Part shown: positions 7,718-12,488 of the stretch, in pieces | Position numbering within the stretch: position 1 is the stretch's first letter | Layout of the letters: the number at the start of each line of letters is the position of its first letter | Assembly (NCBI GenBank): GCA_016927675.1 | Contig: JAFGMF010000278.1 | Span: 1-12,488, forward strand | Direction of reading: 5' to 3' | DNA from: Candidatus Cloacimonadota bacterium | GTDB taxonomy: Bacteria; Cloacimonadota; Cloacimonadia; Cloacimonadales; TCS61 | Length of the DNA stretch: 12,488 bases | Translations under genes and position numbers: made by a program | Notes under the pieces: generated by a model | The model's input: only the letters and a program-made list of their open reading frames with translations | Databases searched by the model: none | What the model was told of the DNA's origin: nothing

Positions 7718-8618
7718 TGCTCATTTCCCCGGCAATTTCACAAGCTACAAAAAGATTGTTCTCAATTAATTGCAGATTTGCCAATAAAGTTTTTCCACCA
7801 CTTAATTCAGTTAACCTTTTTAAGATGTGTGGGGTTAATCTCTGACCAGTTATTCCCTTTTCCTTAGCCTCCCGAGTGGCTGTCTGGATCAAAACTTCCA
7901 TCTCGCTAAAAGGAATTTCCGATTCCTCAGGGATTGGATTTGCAACAAGTAAACCAGAGGTGAATCCAATCCTGATATTAGTCTTGTAGATTTCAGCTAT
8001 TTCTCTGGCTGATTCTGCTTTCTGGATGAACAGACCAGAATTTGCAGAATAAAATGCCGGAAAATGATCTGTCCGATAACCTACTACAGGAACTCCTAAG
8101 GTTTCCAGATATTCCAAAGTCTTGGGCAGATCAAGAATAGCTTTTGCACCTGCCGAAATAACTATTACCGGAGTTCTTGATAATTCCTGCAGATCTGCTG
8201 AAATATCAAATGTATCTTCCCCATGGCGATGCACTCCCCCAATTCCGCCGGTTGCAAACACTTTTATCCCTGCCATCTGAGCAGCTATCATCGTTCCGCT
8301 TACCGTTGTTGCTCCGGTCAAACCCTTTGTCAGGATCAAACCAAAATCCTTCCTGGATACTTTCCTGATATTCGGCGAAGTAGCTATTTCTTCAAGCTCC
8401 GAATCGGTTAAACCAACTTTTATCTGCCCTCTGATCAGAGCCGTTACGGCAACTACTGTCTGATGTTTTAACGCTTTGCTTCTCAAATTCTTAGCCAATT
8501 CAAGATTCTGAGGAAAGGGAATTCCATGAGCGATCAGAGTTGATTCGAGAGCCACGACAGGTTTTTTCTCCCTGATGGCCTGACTAACTTCTTCACTTAT
8601 ACTTAAATATGGATTCAT
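7707..8618 (-). CDS. psuG: Pseudouridine-5'-phosphate glycosidase
   Basis: PsuG reversibly cleaves pseudouridine 5'-phosphate to uracil and ribose 5-phosphate, salvaging the modified nucleoside from RNA turnover. The 303-residue length is typical, and the protein is collinear with the family: VVALESTLIAHGIPFPQN (21-38, Glu25 equivalent to E. coli Glu31), TTVSGTM (104-110), FATGGIGGVHRHGE (121-134), FDISADL (137-143, Asp142), SAGAKAILDLPKTLEYLE (155-172, catalytic Lys159), GVPVVGYRTD (175-184), and ANLQLIENN near the C-terminus. All the catalytic positions I can place are retained. It lies 5 nt downstream of rlpA and overlaps the acetyltransferase start by 11 nt. The partner pseudouridine kinase PsuK, often adjacent or fused, is not in this window. 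Confidence 0.96.
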   Translation of the reverse strand: MNPYLSISEEVSQAIREKKPVVALESTLIAHGIPFPQNLELAKNLRSKALKHQTVVAVTALIRGQIKVGLTDSELEEIATSPNIRKVSRKDFGLILTKGLTGATTVSGTMIAAQMAGIKVFATGGIGGVHRHGEDTFDISADLQELSRTPVIVISAGAKAILDLPKTLEYLETLGVPVVGYRTDHFPAFYSANSGLFIQKAESAREIAEIYKTNIRIGFTSGLLVANPIPEESEIPFSEMEVLIQTATREAKEKGITGQRLTPHILKRLTELSGGKTLLANLQLIENNLFVACEIAGEMSNGN

Positions 8619-8623
8619 AAATC

Positions 8624-9067
8624 TTATTCCAATATCTGTATTTTCATCTTTTTAACGCCATCAGCGATTAAACCAACTTGTCTGGCAGCCTCATAAGATA
8701 AATCCAGGTCACGCCCGTAAATAAAAGGTCCCCGATCATTTACTCTAACCGTAACACTTTGCCCGTTATCTTCATTGGTAACTTTCAGGATCGTATTAAA
8801 AGGTAATGTTTTATGAGCACAGGTAAGTTTGTACATGTCAAAAATTTCGCCATTTGAGGTCTGCTTCCCATGAAAATCACTTCCATAATATGAACATACC
8901 ATATACATGGTTTTACCTTTGGCTTCTATTTTACCTTGCTTATTCCCCGTTTCCGTAGTAGTGAATTTCTTGTGGATCTGCCTGCCTCCGTTTTCTGTCT
9001 GGTAAATTTGACCGCTACTGCATGATATCAGATACAGTAATCCAAATAATCCAAGTATTATGCGCAC
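8624..9067 (-). CDS. rlpA: RlpA-like lipoprotein, septal-ring lytic transglycosylase family (double-psi beta-barrel only)
   Basis: RlpA proteins are outer-membrane lipoproteins; some, such as that of Pseudomonas aeruginosa, are lytic transglycosylases acting on denuded glycan at the septum. The 147 residues start with a lipoprotein signal, MRIILGLFGLLYLISC, with lipobox LISC and lipidated Cys16. The double-psi barrel runs from about 54 to 147: CSYYGSDFHGKQTSNGE (58-74), LTCAHKTLPFNT (81-92), VRVNDRGPF (107-115) and GRDLDLSYEAARQVGL (118-133). His85 and Asp111 sit where the P. aeruginosa catalytic His and Asp lie. There is no C-terminal SPOR domain, so binding to denuded septal glycan by that route is not expected. 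The start is GTG at 9067, preceded by a G-rich ribosome-binding site; no in-frame ATG exists before the mature part. First gene of a minus-strand operon with psuG. Confidence 0.92.
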   Translation of the reverse strand: MRIILGLFGLLYLISCSSGQIYQTENGGRQIHKKFTTTETGNKQGKIEAKGKTMYMVCSYYGSDFHGKQTSNGEIFDMYKLTCAHKTLPFNTILKVTNEDNGQSVTVRVNDRGPFIYGRDLDLSYEAARQVGLIADGVKKMKIQILE

Positions 9068-9192
9068 TATCCCCCCTTTACCAAGATTACTTTCCCTAAA
9101 AAGAGTACTTGAATTATCTTGTCTATTATTTTTTCAGGTTGACAGAAAACGACTTTGTTTGATGTTGAAAAAAAAATATAAGGAATCCCTAT
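9068..9192. promoter_or_regulatory. Divergent intergenic region between rlpA (minus) and the PepT-like gene (plus)
   Basis: These 125 bp separate two head-to-head operons, so both promoters should lie here. On the plus strand a perfect TTGACA -35 hexamer occurs at 9139-9144, but no good -10 box sits 16-18 nt downstream; the best candidates (GATGTT, TGTTGA) are poor. On the minus strand GATAAT (plus 9115-9120) could be a -10 box for rlpA, without a good -35. An A-tract precedes the plus-strand AAGGA ribosome-binding site at 9180-9184. The assignment as promoter region rests mainly on the gene arrangement. Confidence 0.5.
9071..9076 (-). promoter_or_regulatory. G-rich ribosome-binding site supporting the GTG start of rlpA
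   Basis: On the minus strand the bases before GTG 9067 read AAAGGGGGGATA. The purine-rich AAGGGGG run at the right distance supports GTG as the true start of the lipoprotein signal. Confidence 0.6.
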
Positions 9193-10323
9193 ATGATACC
9201 TAGTGTTGTAGATTATTTTCTATCACTGGTAAGGATTGAAAGTGAATCCGGTGATGAGAGAAAAGTAGCTTTAAAATTAATCGAAGATCTTAAAGAGCTG
9301 AAGGCCGAGATTTTCATGGATGAAGTTCATCTCCAGACTGGTGGGAACTGCGGTAATTTATATGCTTTTTTCCCTGGTAATATTCCGGTTGAACCAATTC
9401 TTTTCTGCGCTCACCTTGATACTGTCAAACCTGGAAAAGGGATAAAACCTCAGATAATTGATAACCGGATAATGTCAGACGGGACAACCATCCTGGGAGC
9501 TGATGATAAATCGGGAATTGCAGAAATCATCTGTGCCGTTAAAGAAATGATCGCTTCCGGAGAGAAAATGCCCCCCGTTGAAGTTCTGTTTACGGTTTCC
9601 GAAGAAGTAGGTCTGCTTGGAGCAAAAGGTGTAGATTATTCCAGATTAAAATCGAAAATCGGTTATGCTCTTGATGGGCACAACATTGGAGAAATGCTGA
9701 TCAGCGCTCCTGCTCAGAATTCAATGAAATTCACTGTTCATGGTAAAGAAGCCCATGCGGGAGTGGAGCCGGAGAAAGGCATCAATGCCATCAAGGCTGC
9801 AGCAGCAGCCATCGTAAAAATGCCTTCAGGAAGGATTGATTTCGAAACGACTGCAAATATCGGATTAATTAACGGCGGCAAAGCAACCAATATTGTACCT
9901 CCGTCGGTAAAAATCGAAGCCGAAGTGCGAAGTCACAATATGCAGAAACTTGAAAAGGTAACTTCAGAATACATCACCGCTTTGGAACAGTGTGTTTCCG
10001 ATTATTCAACCGATTCAATTAAGGTTAAAGTTGTCCAAGATATTAAAAGAGTATACCAATCTTTTCATATCCCTGCCGAATCAACTCCCGTTAAACTTGG
10101 CTTGGCTGCTTCAGAAAAACTTGGCATAACTTCTAAGATCCTGTCTGGTGGCGGAGGAAGTGATGCCAATATTTTCAACCAGAATGGAATGCAGGTTATC
10201 ATTGCCGGTTCAGGAATGCAGGCAGTCCATACTACCGATGAATATATCGAGATTGCTCAATTGGAACTTGGAGTATCTTGGCTGAAAGAAATTATTCGGC
10301 TTTATGGAACTTCCGGTAATTAA
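9193..10323 (+). CDS. PepT-like M20 family metallopeptidase (di-/tripeptidase)
   Basis: This 376-residue cytosolic enzyme belongs to the M20 zinc peptidases and resembles the PepT-like group, which cleave N-terminal residues from short peptides. Metal-site motifs are complete: FCAHLDTV (71-78; His74 ligand, Asp76), LGADDKSGIAE (101-111; bridging Asp104), VSEEVGLLGAKG (135-146; catalytic Glu137, ligand Glu138), ALDGHN (159-164; Asp161) and AVHTTDEYI (344-352; His346). The dimerisation or lid domain spans about residues 172-285, with GKEAHAGVEPEKGINAI and ANIGLINGGKATNIVP, as usual in M20. Length is close to that of Bacillus PepT-like proteins. An AAGGA site 8 nt before the ATG supports this start. 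It opens an operon with dapB 20 nt downstream. Substrate specificity is inferred from similarity. Confidence 0.92.
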   Translation: MIPSVVDYFLSLVRIESESGDERKVALKLIEDLKELKAEIFMDEVHLQTGGNCGNLYAFFPGNIPVEPILFCAHLDTVKPGKGIKPQIIDNRIMSDGTTILGADDKSGIAEIICAVKEMIASGEKMPPVEVLFTVSEEVGLLGAKGVDYSRLKSKIGYALDGHNIGEMLISAPAQNSMKFTVHGKEAHAGVEPEKGINAIKAAAAAIVKMPSGRIDFETTANIGLINGGKATNIVPPSVKIEAEVRSHNMQKLEKVTSEYITALEQCVSDYSTDSIKVKVVQDIKRVYQSFHIPAESTPVKLGLAASEKLGITSKILSGGGGSDANIFNQNGMQVIIAGSGMQAVHTTDEYIEIAQLELGVSWLKEIIRLYGTSGN

Positions 10324-10343
10324 ATCAGAATTTAGAAAATACC

Positions 10344-11078
10344 ATGCTTAAAATTGCACTAATCGGTTACGGACAAATGGGGCATCTGGTGGATCAATTG
10401 GCAGAATCACAGAATTGCCGGGTGATCGCCCGAATAGATCCCCACCTGAAAACCAGCATCAACAAAGCTTCTCTCCTCGATGCTGAAGTCTGCATCGATT
10501 TTTCTCAACCGGATTGCCTGCTTGATAACATCAGAAAAATCGCATCATTGAAAAAAAACATTGTTGTTGGTACAACTGGCTGGTTTGAACACCTTCCAGA
10601 AGTCCAAGACCTGGTTGATTCAAATCACACAGCCCTCCTGTACGGCTCAAATTTCTCAGTCGGAATGAATATTTTTTTTCAAATAGTCGCCTATTCTTCT
10701 TCTCTGATCTCCGGATTGCCAGAATATGATGTTTTCGGGCTGGAATTACACCATAATAAAAAATTGGACAGCCCCTCCGGCACAGCAAAGAAACTTGCTG
10801 AAATCATTACTTCCCAAAACTCTCGTAAACAGAAGCATCAATTTGATCGTGTTGAACGCAGGATTGAACCGGAAGAATTTCACCTGGCCAGCATCAGAGC
10901 AGGGGCAATTCCCGGAACTCATCTGATTGGTTTCGACTCTTATGCGGATACAATAGAACTGAAACATACTGCCCGGAATCGGGAAGGATTTGCCCTGGGT
11001 GCCCTGAAAGCAGCCCAATGGATCAAAGATAAAAAAGGCTTATTCTGTTTTGATCAGATATTCCCTGATCTGATCTGA
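10344..11078 (+). CDS. dapB: 4-hydroxy-tetrahydrodipicolinate reductase
   Basis: DapB reduces 4-hydroxy-tetrahydrodipicolinate to tetrahydrodipicolinate with NAD(P)H in the lysine/diaminopimelate pathway. The 244 residues show the N-terminal Rossmann fold (IALIGYGQMG, 4-13), an acidic end of the second strand (ARIDP, Asp32), which usually permits NADH use, IDFSQP (51-56), VVGTTGW (74-80), and the substrate-domain signature ELHHNKKLDSPSGTA (134-148; catalytic His136/His137 and Lys140). SIRAGAIPGTH (183-193) and IELKHTARNREGFALGA (204-220) complete the fold. The protein is slightly shorter than the 265-275 residues of many homologues but collinear with them. The ATG lacks a strong ribosome-binding site. 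dapF follows after 9 nt, and no dapA, dapD/dapL or lysA is in the window. Confidence 0.95.
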   Translation: MLKIALIGYGQMGHLVDQLAESQNCRVIARIDPHLKTSINKASLLDAEVCIDFSQPDCLLDNIRKIASLKKNIVVGTTGWFEHLPEVQDLVDSNHTALLYGSNFSVGMNIFFQIVAYSSSLISGLPEYDVFGLELHHNKKLDSPSGTAKKLAEIITSQNSRKQKHQFDRVERRIEPEEFHLASIRAGAIPGTHLIGFDSYADTIELKHTARNREGFALGALKAAQWIKDKKGLFCFDQIFPDLI

Positions 11079-11087
11079 GCTTCGACT

Positions 11088-11873
11088 ATGAAACTCGAAT
11101 TCTTCAAAATGACAGCTCAGGGTAATGATTATATCTATCTTGACTTTCTGGAAAAAAAAATCCCTGACCTGGATTTTAAACACCTGTCACCGGTATTATG
11201 TAACCGCCATTTTGGCGTAGGTGCCGACGGAATTGTTGTCCTGTTACCATCTGACGATGCTGATCTGATGATGCGGATCTTCAATGCAGACGGTTCGGAA
11301 GGCAAAACCTGCGGTTCTGCTCTGCGCTGTATCACGGCATTTTACGCTGACAAGTACAGCCAGAAATCAGTTAAAATAAAGACACTGAGCGGGATCAGTA
11401 GTGGAAAACTTCTCGTTTCGGGAAGTCAACCGGAAATCAGCGTTACCATGGCCAATCCACGCTTCATTTCTGAAAAACCTATACTGATCGAGGCTGTTAA
11501 AGGTTATCATATTAATGTTGGTAACGAACATTTCGTTGCCTTTCTTGAAGATATCACCCCAGAATTACTGCACCTCAAGGCACCCAAAATCCAAATTTCC
11601 AATAAATTCACCGAACCGGTAAACATTACATTCGCAAAAATCGTCAATCAACATGAACTCACCCTTTTATTCTGGGAAAGAGGCAGTGGCGCTACTCTGG
11701 CTTGTGGATCGGGCACCTGTGCAGCTGTTTTTGCCGGAATCCGCCTTGGTTTACTCACTTCCAGTGTAATTGCCAACGTTCCCGGCGGCAAAGTAGAAGT
11801 CCATTATACTCCAACACAAATGATCCTCAGCGGAAAAGTCAGATACGTGTTTTCAGGAGAATTGGAAATTTGA
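11088..11873 (+). CDS. dapF: Diaminopimelate epimerase
   Basis: DapF interconverts LL- and meso-diaminopimelate by a two-cysteine, cofactor-free mechanism, supplying lysine and peptidoglycan precursor. The 261 residues fold as two mirror-image halves: MTAQGNDY (8-15), NRHFGVGADG (39-48), FNADGSEGKTCGSALRC (65-81, catalytic Cys75), VNVGNEHFVAF (142-152, Asn146 and His148), VNITFAKI (178-185) and WERGSGATLACGSGTCA (196-212, Glu197, Arg198, catalytic Cys206). The first active-site loop reads CGSALRC rather than the usual CGNG-x-RC, and the second reads GSGATLAC where most have GAGETLAC. Both catalytic cysteines and the listed substrate contacts are retained, so activity is expected. The stop TGA is overlapped by the TTG start of the next gene. 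Confidence 0.95.
   Translation: MKLEFFKMTAQGNDYIYLDFLEKKIPDLDFKHLSPVLCNRHFGVGADGIVVLLPSDDADLMMRIFNADGSEGKTCGSALRCITAFYADKYSQKSVKIKTLSGISSGKLLVSGSQPEISVTMANPRFISEKPILIEAVKGYHINVGNEHFVAFLEDITPELLHLKAPKIQISNKFTEPVNITFAKIVNQHELTLLFWERGSGATLACGSGTCAAVFAGIRLGLLTSSVIANVPGGKVEVHYTPTQMILSGKVRYVFSGELEI
11855..11860 (+). promoter_or_regulatory. Ribosome-binding site deciding a TTG start
   Basis: AGGAGA lies within the end of dapF, 9 nt before TTG 11870. This is one of the strongest ribosome-binding sites in the window and fixes the start of the small exported protein at a TTG overlapping the dapF stop (TTGA). Confidence 0.65.
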
Positions 11874-12193
11874 GGTTTCTTCCAGTTTTTGTTATCATAT
11901 TACTGATATCTTCTTCATTGCTTTCAGCTGATTCCTGGCTGAGTACCGATAAATTTATTCATGCAGGTTCAATGGCTTTTCTGAGCTGCTGGACATATAA
12001 TTTTAACCAGGATGCACTTTTGCTCAACCAGAAATCAAATGTCTCACTTACAATCAGCTCCTCTTTATTGATCGGTTTGTGCAAGGAATATTCAGATTCA
12101 CGTAAACCTGATAATCAATGGAGCTGGAAAGATATTGCCGCAAATCTTACCGGAATCGGTATCGGATTCGTACTGATAAACAATCTTCCCTGA
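11870..12193 (+). CDS. Small exported YfiM/DUF2279-like protein
   Basis: With the TTG start the product is 107 residues. It begins with a signal peptide (RFLPVFVIILLISSSLLSA, residues 2-20, then DSW); there is no lipobox cysteine. The rest carries the pattern of E. coli YfiM and related DUF2279 proteins: STDKFIHAGSMAF (25-37), IGLCKEYSDSR (68-78) and WSWKDIAANLTGIGIGFVL (84-102), i.e. DK-x-x-H, G-x-x-KE-x-x-D and W-S-x-KD-x-x-x-N-x-x-G. The acidic, His and Lys residues within these short helices resemble membrane-associated VanZ-like folds. Function is unknown. The frame is open upstream to 11702, but that part lies inside dapF and encodes a Cys/Arg-rich stretch unlike any signal. Translational coupling to dapF is likely, which hints at an envelope role, though adjacency may be incidental. 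Confidence 0.78.
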   Translation: MRFLPVFVIILLISSSLLSADSWLSTDKFIHAGSMAFLSCWTYNFNQDALLLNQKSNVSLTISSSLLIGLCKEYSDSRKPDNQWSWKDIAANLTGIGIGFVLINNLP

Positions 12194-12235
12194 AGATATA
12201 GAAAATTTCTTCGGACAGATAAAATCCTTTTTTTT
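12190..12235 (+). terminator. Possible weak terminator after the dap operon
   Basis: A 7-bp inverted repeat with one G-T wobble (CTGAAGA at 12190-12196, TCTTCGG at 12208-12214, 11-nt loop) contains the stop codon of the YfiM-like gene. A run of eight T follows at 12228-12235. The 13 nt between stem and T-run is longer than in a classical intrinsic terminator, so this is tentative. Confidence 0.25.
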
Positions 12236-12268
12236 GTTGACTGTTAAATTATCTGTAACATTTATGAA

Positions 12269-12274
12269 TATAAT
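12269..12274 (+). promoter_or_regulatory. Candidate -10 box (TATAAT) for the response regulator
   Basis: A perfect TATAAT lies about 70 nt before the receiver-gene start. The nearest -35-like hexamer, TTGACT at 12237-12242, is 26 nt away, too far for a standard sigma-70 promoter, so either the -10 stands with a weak -35 or another factor is involved. Confidence 0.35.
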
Positions 12275-12290
12275 AGTTTTATTTAGCTGC

Positions 12291-12324
12291 AAGACTTCGA
12301 AAGCCTTTAAAAAATAGTCTTTCG
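12291..12324 (+). repeat. Overlapping inverted repeats in the response-regulator leader
   Basis: Two 6-bp inverted repeats share bases and cannot form together: AAGACT 12291-12296 with AGTCTT 12316-12321, and CGAAAG 12298-12303 with CTTTCG 12319-12324. The second extends by one G-T and one A-T pair to 12296-12326. They lie between the candidate -10 box and the ribosome-binding site, in what would be the 5' untranslated region. I do not recognise a known riboswitch consensus. Confidence 0.45.
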
Positions 12325-12345
12325 GAACATAGTGAGGGTATGTTG

Positions 12346-12488
12346 ATGGAAAGAAAAAAAATTCTGATCGTTGAAGATGAAAGATTAATTGCTGAAGATA
12401 TCAGAAGAACTCTGGTTAACCTCGATTATGATATTGTTGCTTTGATCTCCGAGGGCGAAATTGCCGTTGAGAAAGCCAGAGAATTAGT
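12346..12488 (+). CDS. Response-regulator receiver domain protein (N-terminal 47 codons; 3' end outside window)
   Basis: The frame runs open from ATG 12346 to the window end and starts MERKKILIVEDERLIAEDIRR, a clear CheY-like receiver: beta-1 KILIVEDE with the acidic pair Glu10-Asp11 (and Glu12) that binds Mg2+, then helix 1, beta-2 (YDIVALISEG) and the start of helix 2 (EIAVEKARE). The phosphoacceptor aspartate, expected after beta-3, is beyond the window. The output domain is therefore unknown; this N-terminal style is common in receivers attached to PAS/histidine-kinase or LytTR modules. GAGGG at 12334-12338 sits 7 nt before this ATG; the in-frame ATG at 12340 is too close to it to be preferred. 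The gene has its own 152-nt leader and is probably transcribed separately from the dap operon. Confidence 0.88.
   Translation, partial: MERKKILIVEDERLIAEDIRRTLVNLDYDIVALISEGEIAVEKAREL

Noticed and set aside
7520..7867. 115-codon plus-strand open frame.
   Set aside because: It is antisense to the Eis-like gene and psuG, both well supported by motifs, and resembles no protein.
9139..9182. TTGACA at 9139-9144 with TATAAG at 9177-9182 as a complete promoter.
   Set aside because: The spacing is 32 nt, and TATAAG overlaps the ribosome-binding site region of the peptidase gene, so only the region as a whole is annotated as promoter-bearing.
11702..11869. Upstream extension of the YfiM-like frame to an ATG at 11702.
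   Set aside because: It lies inside dapF, encodes a Cys/Arg-rich stretch, and the signal peptide plus a strong ribosome-binding site point to TTG 11870.
12291..12345. Cyclic-di-GMP or other known riboswitch before the response regulator.
   Set aside because: The hairpin sequences do not match any aptamer consensus I know; only the inverted repeats can be supported.
1..12488. Defence island, mobile element or CRISPR array, prompted by the NYN nuclease.
   Set aside because: No transposase, integrase, direct-repeat array or toxin-antitoxin partner is visible; neighbours are housekeeping genes.

Overview
The window is ordinary, gene-dense chromosomal DNA (roughly 40% G+C, very short intergenic gaps, no mobile elements, tRNA/rRNA genes or CRISPR arrays seen) from a diderm bacterium. 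Evidence for two membranes is an Omp85-type outer-membrane protein, a lipoprotein RlpA and a YfiM-like exported protein. The organism makes isoprenoids by the MEP pathway (ispG) and diaminopimelate (dapB, dapF). The gene mix and style (a NYN/cold-shock fusion, a receiver of the ILIVEDE type, AT-rich codon use) would fit the FCB superphylum, perhaps a Cloacimonadota-like lineage, but that assignment is inference from general impression, not from a marker gene.

Layout. (1) Bases 1-2399, plus strand: the 3' part of ispG, then an Omp85/BamA-TamA-like assembly protein whose start overlaps the ispG stop. (2) 2468-6506, plus strand: a tightly packed run of five genes, with junctions of 1, 4 and 3 nt and then a 4-nt overlap: a NYN-domain nuclease fused to a cold-shock domain, a short Ppx/GppA phosphatase, a type I-beta DAHP synthase, an unrecognised multi-pass membrane protein and a DUF6498-like membrane protein. 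(3) 6479-9067, minus strand: rlpA, psuG and an Eis-like GNAT acetyltransferase, which converges on and overlaps the DUF6498-like gene by 28 bp. (4) 9193-12193, plus strand: a PepT-like M20 peptidase, dapB, dapF and a small YfiM-like exported protein starting with TTG. (5) 12346 to the end: the first 47 codons of a response-regulator receiver, behind a 152-nt leader with two mutually exclusive inverted repeats.

Functional links. dapB and dapF catalyse steps of the lysine/meso-diaminopimelate route, and RlpA acts on peptidoglycan, so the two divergent operons around 9068-9192 share a cell-wall flavour. The PepT-like peptidase may supply amino acids. PsuG degrades pseudouridine 5'-phosphate; no PsuK kinase is in the window. 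The NYN-CSD and Ppx/GppA pair suggests RNA and (p)ppGpp/polyphosphate metabolism, but this is inference from adjacency.

No clear new multi-gene system is visible. The least explained parts are the two adjacent membrane proteins at 5038-6506, the NYN-CSD fusion, and the leader at 12194-12345.
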